Shown here: positions 48,901 to 63,300 of the stretch, piece after piece
Numbering within the stretch: the stretch's first letter is position 1
How the letters are laid out: every line of letters begins with the position of its first letter
Origin: Acestrorhynchus altus
Lineage: Eukaryota; Chordata; Actinopteri; Characiformes; Acestrorhynchidae
Direction of reading: 5' to 3'
NCBI GenBank assembly: GCA_034509495.1
Contig: CM067507.1
Location: 22,989,530-23,053,529, forward strand
Length of the DNA: 64,000 nucleotides
Translations under genes and position numbers: made by a program
Notes under the pieces: model-generated
Seen by the model: only the letters and a program-made list of their open reading frames with translations
Told to the model about the DNA's origin: nothing
Databases searched by the model: none

Positions 48901-51900
48901 TGCAGCACTGGTTCCCCAGCTCCACTGCAGACTACCGGCCCAGCTGCCTGGATTCATTTCCACTCTGATTACGTTATTAGTGACCAGGGATTCCATATCA
49001 CATATACCACTTCTCAAAGTAAGTGCAGGGTTCAATGACCAAGCCTGTGTTTTGACAATTTTACACTTTTACCAAGGCCATGGGATTGTAAAAGAATATC
49101 TAACAGTGTATGTAAAATATGTATTACATATTATAAGATGATGATATCGATATTCACATTAAACCTGCTGAGTTTATTACTTGACAGCACTTCTTGTGTG
49201 ATAAACGTGGTAAAAATATTCATTTTGTGTTAAACGATAGCTGACGGTTGTAAATGCTTTATTATGGTATGAGCTCATAAAGCAGTCTTTTATAATTAGA
49301 GAAAGATAAAGAACATCCAACAGCAGTTTCAAAGGTCATACAAATTAAAGAGATTTTAATTTTAATTAGTTTTATTGATAATGGCTTTAAGTATTTGCTT
49401 TCAGCAGTGTGCTAAAATGAAGAGCTTTATCCATAAATCCCTTACATATTCCAAAATTTATTTGATGGAGTACAGTGATTCCTGAGAACACAGTCTCACT
49501 GCCCAGTGCTGGGGGCTGTATTTACCCGTTTATCCCATGCCTGGCATTAGGTATGGTACGAATAGGTTCATGTTTATCTGCTTCAAATTTTACTTCTCTA
49601 CAGGGACCACAAAGGCTGTGTCAGCAATTAGTGTGACTAAAGTAAACTGAGTATATTAGGAGTGTTCACAAACATTTGGACATATAGTGCATCTGCCTGT
49701 GCTCATGTAGTGCATACAACATTTCAAAAATGTGACTTCTTCCACCTCATTTAGTGTTACAGATAAATGTAACCCTTGTTTGGATGACTATCAATTACAT
49801 ACATTAATAAATACATTAATAGCATTTTAGCCCTGGTAATCATTCTGTCCATCTGGAGCACACTAAATTAAAGTATTCATAAAATTTCAAATGTCAGTCA
49901 TATCTAAACATCTAATGTGAGTATATTGTCATTGTCATTGTCATGTACAAAAAATATTGTATCTCCATTGTTGCCATTTTTAACTTTTTGACATAATGTG
50001 AATCTGGCACTTGTACTTTACAGTGTGTAAGTTGGCTATATGGTTCAAAATTAGTTAAGAGTTAAGAAGGTTTTCCTTCTTCTAAAAGGTTGTTAGTTTG
50101 AAAATACAGGGTTTTTATGTGACAGTGACTACAAGCAGTCTCTTTAAGCAGTTATCTGCCCATAACAACATCTTACTCAGCATCTTATTTACTCAGTACG
50201 TAAATGATTTTACTGATGACTATGTTATGTCAGAAAGTTTAACCTTTACTGATTTGAACTCTTACTCTTTGTTATAGCTGACCCAGGATGTGGAGGCACC
50301 TATACAGATACTCAAGGCATTATCATCTCCCCTAACTGGCCAAATAACTATGCACATGACAAGCAGTGTGTCTATTTAATCAGACTGCCCCGGAGTGAAC
50401 AAGTGGTTCTTAATTTCACACATATGGAGCTTGAAATTCACAGTGGCTGTGAATTTGACTATGTGGAGGTACTTGTTTTGGAACATTTTTAAGACAAACA
50501 AGAAAACACTGGCAAAAATGACCAAAAATGACCGAATCTTCCAAACATTCTTAACTTTCTAACATGCTTTTTAAAAAGCGACACATATTTTCATTAAAGC
50601 TTGGGAAACTTGTCTTTTTGGTTGCTTTTGTTTTAAATTTTAGGACTTTAAGCAGTAAACATTGTATGAATTATTAATACAATGCTGGTCAGCATCTGTT
50701 AGGTCTGTTAGCCACTGTATTGGACCTAAGGACCTGGCACTTTCCTCCGAGCATGCAGTGGCAGCAGTTTGAAAAGAGCTGGTGGCTGGCTTGTATTGGA
50801 GGAGGCAGGAGGAGTGCCTGTCGTCACCCTCTTAATATGGGGAGCGTCATATATGATAGGGGAGGGTCCTAATGAGGTTGGGTAATTGGTACTTCCAATT
50901 TGGGATGGGAAATTATGGTAAAAAGATTCAAAAAGATCTGTAAGATTGCTGAAGCTGTAACTGTTATTTGTCTTAGGTACGAGATGGCTTAGCAGAAACT
51001 GACCCGCTCATCGGAAAGTACTGTGGCTCTACCCTGCCAGCCCCCATCTTGTCCACTACTAACGTTCTTTGGATTCGCTTCAAATCAGACAGCTCAGTCA
51101 GCCATGCTGGCTTTAGAGCTGTATATGACATCAGTGAGAGTTTTTCTTATTTTATTTTATGATCATATTTAGGTCAAGCATAATTATAGTCAACCTTCTT
51201 CAAGTCTACATGTTTACAAGTTTGAGATACAGATGATTTATAAAATCTATATTCAGCTTTTCCTGCAAACATAATGTACTCTCAGCAGTGAGGGCTGTTG
51301 GAGTGGAATTGAAGATAAGACTGCTGATTGTACACCAGCCTTTTCTCCTGTGAGACTGGGTGTTGATGAGATTCTTTCTGCTAGACCAGCACTTTTCTGA
51401 CTGAGCAGATATGCTGCTGAGACTGTAATGTCAAGCATGACTGGTTTTAATGTATGCCATCCACTGCAGAGGAAGTGTGCTCTCTGGCTGTCCACATAAA
51501 TGAGTCAGTTTTGTGTGAAAGGCCAAGAGCTGTATTGAATCTGACATGTTTGAAGCCTAACTGGTTCCTCTTCAGTTAGTAACATTTCAGCAATGGAATT
51601 GTCAGTTTAAACGTGCTGTGTATTTTGGTGTGGTGGCTTTTTGACACACCTTGGATTGACTAATTGAATGTTTAAAAGAAATGCTCTGTTTAAATCTACA
51701 AATTTTCCCTTTAGCTGCAATGTAGGTAATCAGGTAATCACTGTTTGGTGAGGTTTTGAGATGAATTAAACAGTTTGTGATGTCAGAAACCATAAAAAAG
51801 TCTATTTAAGAGTCTGTTGGTGGATATTAACTGACAACTCATTTAATATTCTCACCCATTAAGCATACCATAGTTTAGCCCCGCCCATTCAGTCTCAAGA

Positions 51901-54900
51901 AAAGTATAAAATTCATGTCAAATATAGGATATAACCTATTTAATGGAAAATCCAATGAACTTAAACACCATCAGGATATTGTATCCTGATTAAACTAAAA
52001 AGGTAGTTAAGAATATATTGTCCTGTATTTCTCATAGGTTGCGGAGGCACTCTCTCTGGTTCTGGTCAGATTCGGACACCCCTTCACCCTGACCCCTACC
52101 CCCACAACAAGAATTGCGAGTGGGTCATCACTCAGCCTGAGGGCTATGTTGTCACACTCAACTTCCTCACCTTTGATGTTGAGGACAGTGGTGGGTGCTA
52201 CTTTGACTATGTGGAGGTACAATCTTTTTCAACTCATCTTATTCTTATCCAACTATTCTACTATGCTATACTAACTATACTATACTACTAATTTTATAAG
52301 GTAATTGCATAATCACCATCATTGTCTCCTCTCCCAGGTAAGAGATGGTGCCACATCCAGCTCTCCCCTTATTGGTCGATACTGTGGAACCCAGGTACCC
52401 CCTATGTTGCAGTCCACACAGAGACAAATGCATATTGCCTTCAGCACAGATGCTTCAGTCACCAACCATGGCTTCACTGCAGAGTATGCATCAGTTATAG
52501 AAGGTAACATACCATTAGTATTGTGCTTCATGAAATATTTTTGCTTTACTGCTACATTTTATCATGGGAAATTGGAAAAAAAATTTCATTATTATTATTA
52601 TTAAACAGGCTGTGGAGACACACTAACAGAACCATCAGGCACCATCACCAGCCCTGGCCATCCTACTAGCTATCCTCATGGTGCTAACTGCTCCTGGTAC
52701 ATCTCTGTGGCACCTGGCAACATCATTCGACTGTCATTCACCTCTTTTAACCTGGAGTTCCACACAAACTGTGACTTTGACTATGTGGAAGTTTATGACA
52801 ATGGCACTGTGCAGACAGGGAATCTTCTTGGCAGGTAAAAGCATAGACTACACATTGCATAACAGAGTGTAATCTAAGTGTTAGTGTACTGCTTTAACTC
52901 TTAAAAACCTGAGAGCAATTACTGATCTTCTATTTGTTTTGGTGTTAAGTGTAGAGGAAAATGTGGCAAAATATCTGAAAAATTATTTAGTTTCTGTAAA
53001 ATCTTTTATTAACTCTTTAATTAATATTAACACAGTTCTATTAATTACATGACATATCTTGTGTTTTTATATTTTTCCTTTTTACACAGGTACTGTGGGC
53101 GGTCAGTTCCTCCTTCCCTGACCAGCACTGACAACCTAATGACCATTCTGTTTGTCTCAGATGTGAGCCTGTCAACTGAGGGCTTCTCTGCCAACTATGT
53201 TTCCCTCAATGCAACAACAGGTATATACTCCCCTCCAAAAGGATTGGAACATCTTTATTTTTGCTGTAGACTGAAAACATTTGGGTTTGACAATAAAAGG
53301 TGAATATGAGGCAAAATATCAACATTTCAGGTTTTTTTTCCTGGTATTTACAACTGGATCTGATATACAGTTCAGCACATTTTGTCTGAATACTCCCATT
53401 TTTCTTGTGAGCAAAAGTTTTGGAACATGGGACTGACAGGTGTATCCTCTTCATTTTGGCTATTCAAAAAATAAAAAGCACAGAATGTCTGTGCTCAGTT
53501 TCAGATTTGGGTTTTGCCTGTGCAGACTGTGCATTTATAGTTAGATGAGTAACCAACATAAAAAGCAGAGAGCTGCCTGTGGGTGAAAAAATTAATCATT
53601 GTTTAAATATTGGCCATAGCCAGTACTACCATTTGGAATGTCCTGAAGAAGAAAGTTGTCACTAGTATATTCAGTAACAGAGAGACCAAGGGAAAGAACA
53701 GCAGTACACGACAGAAACATTGTATTTACTATAATAAAAGACCATAAAACAACTGTTAATGACATCAGCAACAACCTCCAGAGGGCAGGAGTGAAGTTAT
53801 CACAATCTACTTTTCGTAGAAGACTTAATCAACAAAAGTCCAGAGTCTTCACCAGAAGATGTAAACCACTAATTAGCAAGAAGAATAGGCTATCATTTGC
53901 CAAGAAGTACAGAGACAAGCCTCAGAATTTTTATGGACTGGTGATACAAAGATGAACCTTTCTCGACGTGATGAAAAGCCTAAAGTTTAGAGAAAGAAAG
54001 TATCTGCTCATGATCCCAAACATACAAATATTTATATTTGCCTCATATTCATCTTTTAATGTCAAACCAGTTTCTGCTGCAGAAAAAACATCCCCACAGT
54101 ATGATGCTGCCACCACCATGCTTCACTGTAGGAATGGTATTGGCTAGTTGATGAGCAGTGCCTGCTTTCCTCCAGGCATGATGCTTTGCATTCAGTCAAA
54201 AATGTTCTCAATGGTCTGAATTCTCATGGTCTGTGAGTTCTTTAGGTGCCTTTTGGCAAACTCCAGATGGGCTGTCATGTACCTTTTACTGATGAATGGC
54301 TTCCGTCTGGCCACTCAACCATACATGCCTGATTGGTAGAGTGCTGCAGAAAAGGTTGTCCTTCTGGAAGGTTCTCCTCTCTTCACAGAGCAACATTGGA
54401 GCTCTGTCAAAGTGACCATTTGGGTTTTGGTCCCCTCCCTGACTAAGGCCCTCTTACCGTGATCATTTATTTTGGCTGGTTGGCCAGCTCTATGAAAAGT
54501 GCTGGTGGTTCCAAAATTCTTCAATTTATGAACGATGGGGGCCACTGTGCTCATTGGGATCTTTAATCCAGCAGAATTGTTTAGCAAAAATTACAAACAA
54601 ACTTTTCTCACTTTGTCATTGTGGGGTATTGTGTGTAGAATTTTGACTGAAAAAAAAAGAATTAATTCCATTTTGGAATAAAGCTTTAACATAACAAAAT
54701 AATTTTAATATTTTTCAAAAAATGTCCTGTTTTTCTAAAAACTTATCTCTAAGCAGTTCTGAGTACACACCCTTTCATTATTATTTTTAAATGTTTGTGG
54801 TAAGCAGTGGTCTTAGGCTACATGGAGGTTGTAAGTAAAGCTGTTGTAGGAGTTTACTTGAGACCCTGTTTGGAACATTCATCCATTATGTTTTTCATCA

Positions 54901-57900
54901 GTGTAATAAGAATATACTACAGTAATGAAAATGTGTTTTGCTGCAGGAAGGGTAAATGTGGAGCTGTTACTTGCAGATGTAAAAAATCCTCTAGAAAAAA
55001 AGGCAGCTTTTTAACACTGAACACCAGAACTGAAGAAACTGTAAATTTAATAACACAATTCTGCTAAATCATGGTTATATTCCTGAATTTACAACAGTAG
55101 GATTGTTTATTTAAAGGCTAAGTAAACATTTTTATAGATTATGGAAGAGAAAGCTTAAAAATGCTACTGGCAAACGACAATAAAGTCTAAAATGTATCTC
55201 TGTGTATAGACTGTAGCGCAGTGTACACAACTCCCACCGGAGTGCTGACCTCACCTAACTATCCCAACAACTACCCCATGAGCCGTGAGTGCATCTTTAA
55301 AATCATAGTGGGGCTCAACATGCAAATCATGCTCAACTTCACCGACTTTGAGCTGGAAGGTGGCACCACCTGTCAATTTGATTATGTGGAAATAAGGTAC
55401 CATTTAAATGTATTTTTTAAATACAATTGTTTTTGCATTGATATTGGTTCTCATGTAATGTAATATTTCCTAACATTGTCCTTCAACACATGTTCTTCTT
55501 TTTGCAGAGATGGAGGCTTTGAAACATCACCCTTAATTGGTCGATACTGTTCAAACCAGGCTCCACCTCTAGTGATATCACATAGCAACAGGCTCTGGAT
55601 TATGTTTAAGTCTGACAGCTCTATCACTTACAAAGGGTTCTCTGCACACTGGGATGGCACACAGACAGGTTTTTGTTTAATCTATTATATATCTGTCTGG
55701 TTTCTGTGTTGAAAAGTCTTACCACTCAGTGAATCCATTCTAATATTCTGATTTCTGAACTAGGTTGTGGGGGAACTCTCACTACCAGTACTGGCAGTTT
55801 CACATCTCCTAACTATCCTCTGCCCTACCATGCAAATGCAGAGTGCTACTGGCACATCAAAGTCAATGCAGGAAGTAACGTCCAGCTTTGGTTTGAAGAC
55901 TTCCATCTAGAGTCTAGCACTGACTGCTATTTTGATTACCTTGCGGTGAGAATAAGCTTTTTTGATGAAAACCTGAAGTACATGTAACTATCCTTTAACC
56001 AGACTAATCTAATATGTTTGCATTTCCTCATCAGGTCTATGATGGGAACAGCACTAATGATCGTCAGTTGGCCAATCTATGTGGGAATCAGATCCCTAAC
56101 CCGATTAACTCAACTAAAGAGCATTTGTATGTTAAACTACGCACAGACGGCATCATCAATGCAGGAGGCTTTGTGGCCTCCTATGTATCCAGTGAGTGAA
56201 CAAAAACTCATGTCTGATACTGCACCAAGACCATAGGGAAGACTTCAGTTTAAGATTTCAAAAACTCCACTGGCCTTAACATTATGTATCATTTCATGGA
56301 GTATAAATTCATTTTATTTAATCCATCCATCCATCAATCCATCCATCAATCCATCCATCAGTCAATCCATCCTTCCATCAGTCAATCCATCCATCCATCC
56401 ATCCATCCATCCATCCATCCATCCATCCATCCATCACTCCATCACTTATCCGGGGTTTGGGTCACAGGGGCAAAGAGCAAATTCCAAGATATTCCCAGGT
56501 GAAAGATATAAACACTCTAGCATGTCCTGGGTATCCCCCAGGGCCTCCTCCAAGTCGGACATTCCCAGAACACCTCATAAGAGAGGTGTACAGGAGGTAT
56601 CCGGACAAGAGGCCTGAACCACCTTGATGTCGAGGAGCAGTGGCTCTGCTCCAAGTCCCTCCTAGATGACTGAACTCCTCATCCTATTCTAAGGGAGAGT
56701 CCAGCCACCCTGTGGAAGAAACTCATTTCGGAAACTTGTACTCAGGATCTCATTCTTTTGGTCACTACCCAAAGCTTGTGGCTGAAGGTTAGGGTTGGAG
56801 TGTAGATTGACTGGTAAAACTGGCTCAGAGTCTGCAACACTATCAACCTCTTGCTCCATCTTTCCCTCACTCCTGAAAAAAATCCCAAGATTGCACAGAT
56901 TGCCAAATTATTTATTTAATTTATTGATGGAAAATTTCTTGGTGTTGATTATCATTATTGATTATATCCCTATACAATGTATCTATTGCAGTCTGATGGT
57001 TTGGAAAGGCCTTTATGCAGCCCCAGTCTGTGGTTAATTTTTCAAGGCTCATACACACTCGTCAAAAATGGTTAGTTAGTGTCAGATTGCAAAGCTGTTG
57101 AGAGGGAAAATAAAGGTCACCAGGATAAATAAATTATTTCAAGAAATAGACTTATATGGGCAATATTTATTGAGCTACACATACAGATGTAGTGTCTCTC
57201 AGTATGATGCACTGGAATCAGTTGATTCCATCTAGGTGCAACTATTTTTTGAAAATGAGTATACTCTGTAGACTAAGGATGTTGCAGTTTCTTGAACTAA
57301 GGCCAAGCTACTTTTTTTCACACTTTTTAATGAATTCATTTTGATTTGCTGTAGAGTAGATGCAACAAAAGTGCATACTTCATCAGCTGGTGGCCTATTG
57401 TTCCATTTCCATGGATGAAGACCTTTATTGTACAGAAATGACCAGGTTGAGGTTAGTTTTTAAGTGCAGCAGGGGGTAGCTGGCAAAAGGTGCACTCTCC
57501 TAGAAAGAATGTGCAGGAGGCCTTTGTATCCTCTTAAATTGGTTTTCTGGAAGTAAAGCTTAGAGGCTGAGAGGTCATTCCAGTAAAGTCCGTCTTTCTT
57601 TGTTTCTCTGCAGTGCCATTTGCCAACTTGGCTCTTACTTCTCTTGCTTGTTTTTTCCCAGACTCACTTAGTTTTACTGCTAGGCAGGTCAAATGTATCA
57701 ATGCCTCTTCTGTTTAATCTTGCACATAAAATGCATTTAATTAGACTGTTGTAAAGTTTAACAAACAAATGATTTTATATGCTATCCAAAAACTTACAAT
57801 CTGTCCAAAGGACCCTGCAAACACCAGTGTTGTTCTAATATGAGGTTTCACATCATATGTTAAACTGTCTTCCTGACTAATGCAGATGTTAAAAAGTGTC

Positions 57901-60279
57901 ATTGGAGTTAACATGTGTGGACTTGTCCTCCACAGCTTGTGAAGGTGTTGTCATTGCTAACAAGACAAGTGGAGTGATTGAGAGCCAAAATTTCCCAAAC
58001 AGCTACCCCTTTAATTCTCGATGCAGCTGGACCATCCAGACCACTATGGGCAACACTATCAACTACACTTTTGCTGCTTTTGACCTAGAGGGTATCTCAC
58101 CCAGCTGCATCTATGACTATTTGGAGGTCAGTATATGCTTGGGTTGAGGGTTGAAGTAGAGTTCACAGTTGGGCAAGAACCCCAAAAATAATGTAAGTTT
58201 ACATCATAGCTGGCATGTCTATGAAGAACTGAACATTAGCATTAGGAATTAATTCTGTGTAAGGAAAGCCTGCATATCTTTTCAAGCCATGATGTGCCAT
58301 AGGGCTGAATCATCCCAAACTCTTCTTCAATTCTTATCTCTATGTCTAATACCATTGAGTACTACCTGAGTTATATAATACAGGACTGGGCAACACACGT
58401 CTCTCTCTAAGCTGTCATGGAATTATTCATATTCATTCATTGGCAGGCTTTTTTAAATCTCACAATAAATGCATTTAGTCCTTGCTTGCTTCCTTCATCA
58501 CCATGGTGATCCAAACAGCCATGACATCATGGGGCCCACTGAAGAGAAGCAGGAATTTTCTGTTGTAGGCCTTTCGCACAGTCTACAATCCCTGTCTTCC
58601 CTCAGGCAGCCTCCTGCAATAGTGAGCTGCTGTTGTTTTCACTGCACTCATTCCTTCAGGAATCTGTCAGCTCAGCTCTGTAGAGATAAATAACAATAGT
58701 TTGAGAAGACAGTACCATTTACACAAAATGTGCTGAAATGTGAGGGTATGTATTTATCATGTGTTCACATGCTTCACAAGCTAGTGAGAAGAGAAAATGT
58801 AGGCTGCATTCCTAAGGTTTATGGTCACCATGATATCATACTCTAAACAGAGGGGCACTGCTTCAGTGAAAACAAAATGTCAGTTCCAGTCTATTTTGTA
58901 TTCTGTGTTTGTGTAAAATGTTGATAATGTTTTCTGTGCCTGTCTTTGACCAGCTATATAATGGACCAAATACGCAAGCTCCTCTGATTGGTAAATTCTG
59001 TGGGAGCACGCCCCCTCCAGCAGGTGCCACCACCAGTAGCAGCCTGCATGTCGTCTTCCGGTCAGACATCTCCATTTCCCTAACTGGGTTCCGGATGCTG
59101 TGGTACCAGGATGGTAGGAACACTGCAAAACCATAAGTAGTTAAACACTACAAATAACAATGCTGTTTGCATTGAATACAAGTCTTTGAAATATAAAGAA
59201 GGCAAAAAGCAGAGCAAATGTAATGCCAAGAAGTCTTAATGACAGAATTGGACAGACTGTAGCTTTAAAGGCCCCTGGTTTGATCCCAGTTTCAGCTTTT
59301 GGGGAGCAGCTATAACCTAGAACAGTGTTTCTCAAATTCAGTCCTGGTGCCCCAGTGCTCAGCATATTTAATGGTTAATCTGTTCCCAACACACCTAATT
59401 CAAATAATAAAGTCATTAACAAGCCATTTCAGTCATACGGGGGGTGTGTTAAAGCAGGGCACCCTCTTTACTGAGCACAAATTTGAGAAACCTCAAGGTA
59501 AGAGAAGCAGCCTTTTGACTGGAAGAGTCCCTGAACCAACAGGTTGTTACTGAAGTTCCCTTGAGCAAGGCACCAATCCACCAAACTGCTCCATGGGTGT
59601 CACAGCAGAGGCAGCCCATTGCTCACTGTTCCAGAGGCACTGTGTACTCACTGTTGCTCTGGAATGTATCTTTGTGTTCAATGCATAGAAAGGTTAAATG
59701 TGGAGGAACCAATTCACCAACAAAAATGGTGAATTGGTTCTTCTTGTTTCAGTGGTATTACTCAGAAAGCACAAAGTGGACACAGACTGTACACAAAGAA
59801 AGGGGAGTTACTGCCTTGATTAGTGAGAAAGACAAGTAATAAATAATGTGCACTAAAGAACAGCTGAGATTATGTCCTTCACATGGTTCTGATTTACACA
59901 CTAGTCATATCCATCCCACCTCATCCGTTGTGTCTGTGGGAAGTTAACAGAAGCAAGAAGTTTGAGGTTCTCTACTTGTACTGTAACTGTATATCAAAGG
60001 AAACCCATTGTGAGACTGTGTGGAGAGCAACTGCCCTTAGTCATCTTTTCCAGAATGGGGATGTGGAAAAAACAGGCTCTAGAATTGCCAGGAAGAGAAA
60101 CACCTTTTCATTCTGTTCCATTTTAGAGCTGTAAGTCAACCTTCAAATGAGATATGCATCACTTAAGCAGATCAGGTTAAATATATTGTAGTTAACTTAA
60201 ACTAATGGCATTTTAATCAATGTCAACTACAGAAAACATAATTCATTTGGTTGCTGGTGTGCATAGTACTGATTTGGTG

Positions 60280-60341
<62 letters not shown>

Positions 60342-63300
60342 CATGGTCTGTAGCTTCTGTAGCTAATATCTAGGGGCAATGAGTCACTAGGCTGATGGGT
60401 GTGGCTGTGTTTATTTGTACTGCCACAGTGGACTGAGAGCCAGCTTCAGCTCCCAGGCTACAGAACTAATTCACAGAACTCAACTAACCCTCAGCATACT
60501 GGTGGCCAAAACAACTGTACTGGCATTTTCATATTCCACTTAGCTCTTCTGATATGATGCAATCATTTGGAAAATAAAGTTGAGATTTCCAACATGGGCA
60601 CAGAGTAGTGACAAGCTTGAAGTTATTATATAACATCTGGAAATAACAATGTGGTCTTGTCTTGCAGCTGGAAAGCTTACCCAGAAAGAGACAGTAAAGG
60701 CAGGGGCTATTATTTGAATTGCTCTTGCCAGACAAAGGGCTCCTCCTGGAATGGGGTTTAGTGCAGAGTGTTTCATTACTGTGTGTAGTAAGAGTGAGAT
60801 ATGGAAAACCTCCAGCCCATCTTCTTTTCCCCTATGAGCTGTGGGTGTGGGGGAGGTGGAGCTTATTGATTAAAGAGAGAAGGGTGGGGGTTACATCCTA
60901 AAATCATGTGTTGTTGCTGTGTTCAGTAACATTATAGTTTTGGTACTGCACATCGGGTTAAATAAAAATAATTGTTTCAGACATCACATGCTTCTGAGCT
61001 CAGAGTGTCACCCTTCACAACCTTAGAATATCCGTGAAGTGAGTTTAAGGCTGAGAATGTGATTTCTGGGTCAGACATTTCTCTCTAAAAAAGCTACACC
61101 TCCAGGGTTTTTTGAAGTCACACACCGTCACTCTCTTGCATCTTCCCAAATTGTCACAGAGACTAAAATGTTCTGTCCTCATATAAGCCTCACATCTCAC
61201 CTGGAGTCCCTCAGTGCCAGATTTTACATTACAACTCATTAGGATGATACTAAATTTAGCACTGATTCTCAGAGTCACAGAGGTCTTTTGTTCTATGAAG
61301 ACACTGATTCTCAAAGCCCTGTGTATTGATTTTTCCTTATGTGTTGAGTGTAAATAGGGACTGACTGGGTCTTCCTGAGCAATAGTTTTAAAACCATTGT
61401 TTAATTCTTGTATTAAAATGTAGTCAAGGGAAATGAAGTCATGGTAAATATTACAAACCTGGTACCTCCTGTAAAAGGTTTTAAACTGACGTAATGTGTT
61501 GCATTGCAGTAAACTGTCTCATTATTGCCCCCTGCAGGTTGTGGCGGAGAGCTCTATGGGGCCTCTGGCTCTTTCAACAGCCCAGACTATCCTAACAGGT
61601 ACCCTGAAAACAAGGAATGTGTGTGGTACATCCAGACCAGCCCTGGCAGCAGTGTCATCATCACCATTCATGAATTTGATATAGAGTATCATCCCAGCTG
61701 TGACTTTGACCTGCTAGAGGTAAAGATAATTATTATTTTTGAGTCTCTTCCTCTCTGTTCCTTAACATAAATCTTTGCACAAAAATAAAAACAAATATAA
61801 GCTTCTAAAGGAGCAGTGTATAATATCAATCATATGCATCTTACCTAGTGCAAATTTAAGAGCATGTTTCAGCTCTTGAGGCGAGAGCAAGGAATAATTG
61901 GCTACCTAACAGAAAACCCATTGTTTACTGCATAGTAAACATGTTCAGCAATACCAGTGTATTATTTTGGTTTTGTACAATTTCAGAGTGAAAAATGGGA
62001 AACGAAAACATTGTAAAAGTATGGGAACCCTAGGAGTGTACTCAGATAACTTTTCCAGACGTCTAAGACCTTAATTAGCCTGTTAGGGCTTATTTAGTCT
62101 TCGTCCTCACCATAAGATTCAGTATCAGCAGTTTGCCAAAGAACATCTAAACAAGCCTGATGCATTTTGGAAACTGCCCTGTGCACCAATGAGGTTAAAA
62201 TAGAGTTTTATGGCAACAATAAGTAAAGGTATGTTTGGAGAAAAAAAAGCACAGATTTGTATGAAAGTGACACATCTCCAACTGTTAAGCATGAGGATAG
62301 ATCAATCATAGACCTCACAAGTTGCAAGCTGAAGGTTTTCCCATGGCCCTCACAGTCCCCTGATCTGAACATCTTTGAAAATGTGTAGATAGGTGGCCCA
62401 GGAGACTCATAGAACAGAAAGATTTTGCAATGAAGAATGGATGAAAATCTCTCAAACAAGAATTGAAATACGTTTTTAAAGGAATTTTAAATGATATAAT
62501 GTGTGTTAATATAAACTAAAATATTACAGACAATTTTTAAACTGTGTGTCATGTCATAGCACTCTTAAGGGAACCAATTATGTCCACAAAACTACCCTGT
62601 ATATAATTTAATTCTGAGTTATGTGATTGTAATAGTTTCATAACTAATACATTCAACACAAATACATAAATGCCTTTGAGAACTATGTAAATATGTTTGC
62701 AGAGGTGAGCTGTTTAAAAATATGTATAATTCATTTACCTAATACTGTATATTATTATATTTTATAGATGCATTATTTGTCCAAGAAATTAAAATTAGTT
62801 TTAATCAGTTTTAATAAACAAAGATGATCAAAATGCAGTGTTTGTGTGGTGCGGGTTTGTGTGCCCCGTTGGCACACATCAGGCTCAGTGGGCACGTTGA
62901 GTGGGGCCTGCGTACCTCAGACCTTTGGAATGCTGACCTCCACTGTCACAGTGAATAGGGTTAGCAGGGTGGAAGAGAAGTGGAAATCAGAGCTTAGAGC
63001 ACAGGCTTTATCTGTGGCTCTCTCTCAACTACACGCGCGCTCACACACATACACATACATACCAGCCTGCAGCTTTTTGTGGAACAGAGAAACCTCTTGC
63101 TGCCTCTAACCAGACATTTCCTCAGTGTTGTGGCAGTTCAGTAGGCTGCCACTGAAGTTCAGAACTAAAGCATGATTTCTCATTAAGGCTGAAAATTTTA
63201 AGCCCAAACTGAGAACTGCCCAAGCATGAACATTGCCTACTTAACCTATTGCTCTTGCTTTTATTTTAACCCTGAGGGTAAAACACCCCAAACTCTTCCT

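Larger units (their letters stand above)
47515..49018 (+). other. cubn: cubn CUB domain 2
   Basis: Exons 14-15. Starts VCGGHLTNSYGDIKSPGYPG; LEHHPDCNYDYLE then VRDG spans a phase-0 internal intron, the standard CUB calcium-site region. The intron holds Tc1-like and palindromic repeats. Confidence 0.93.
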
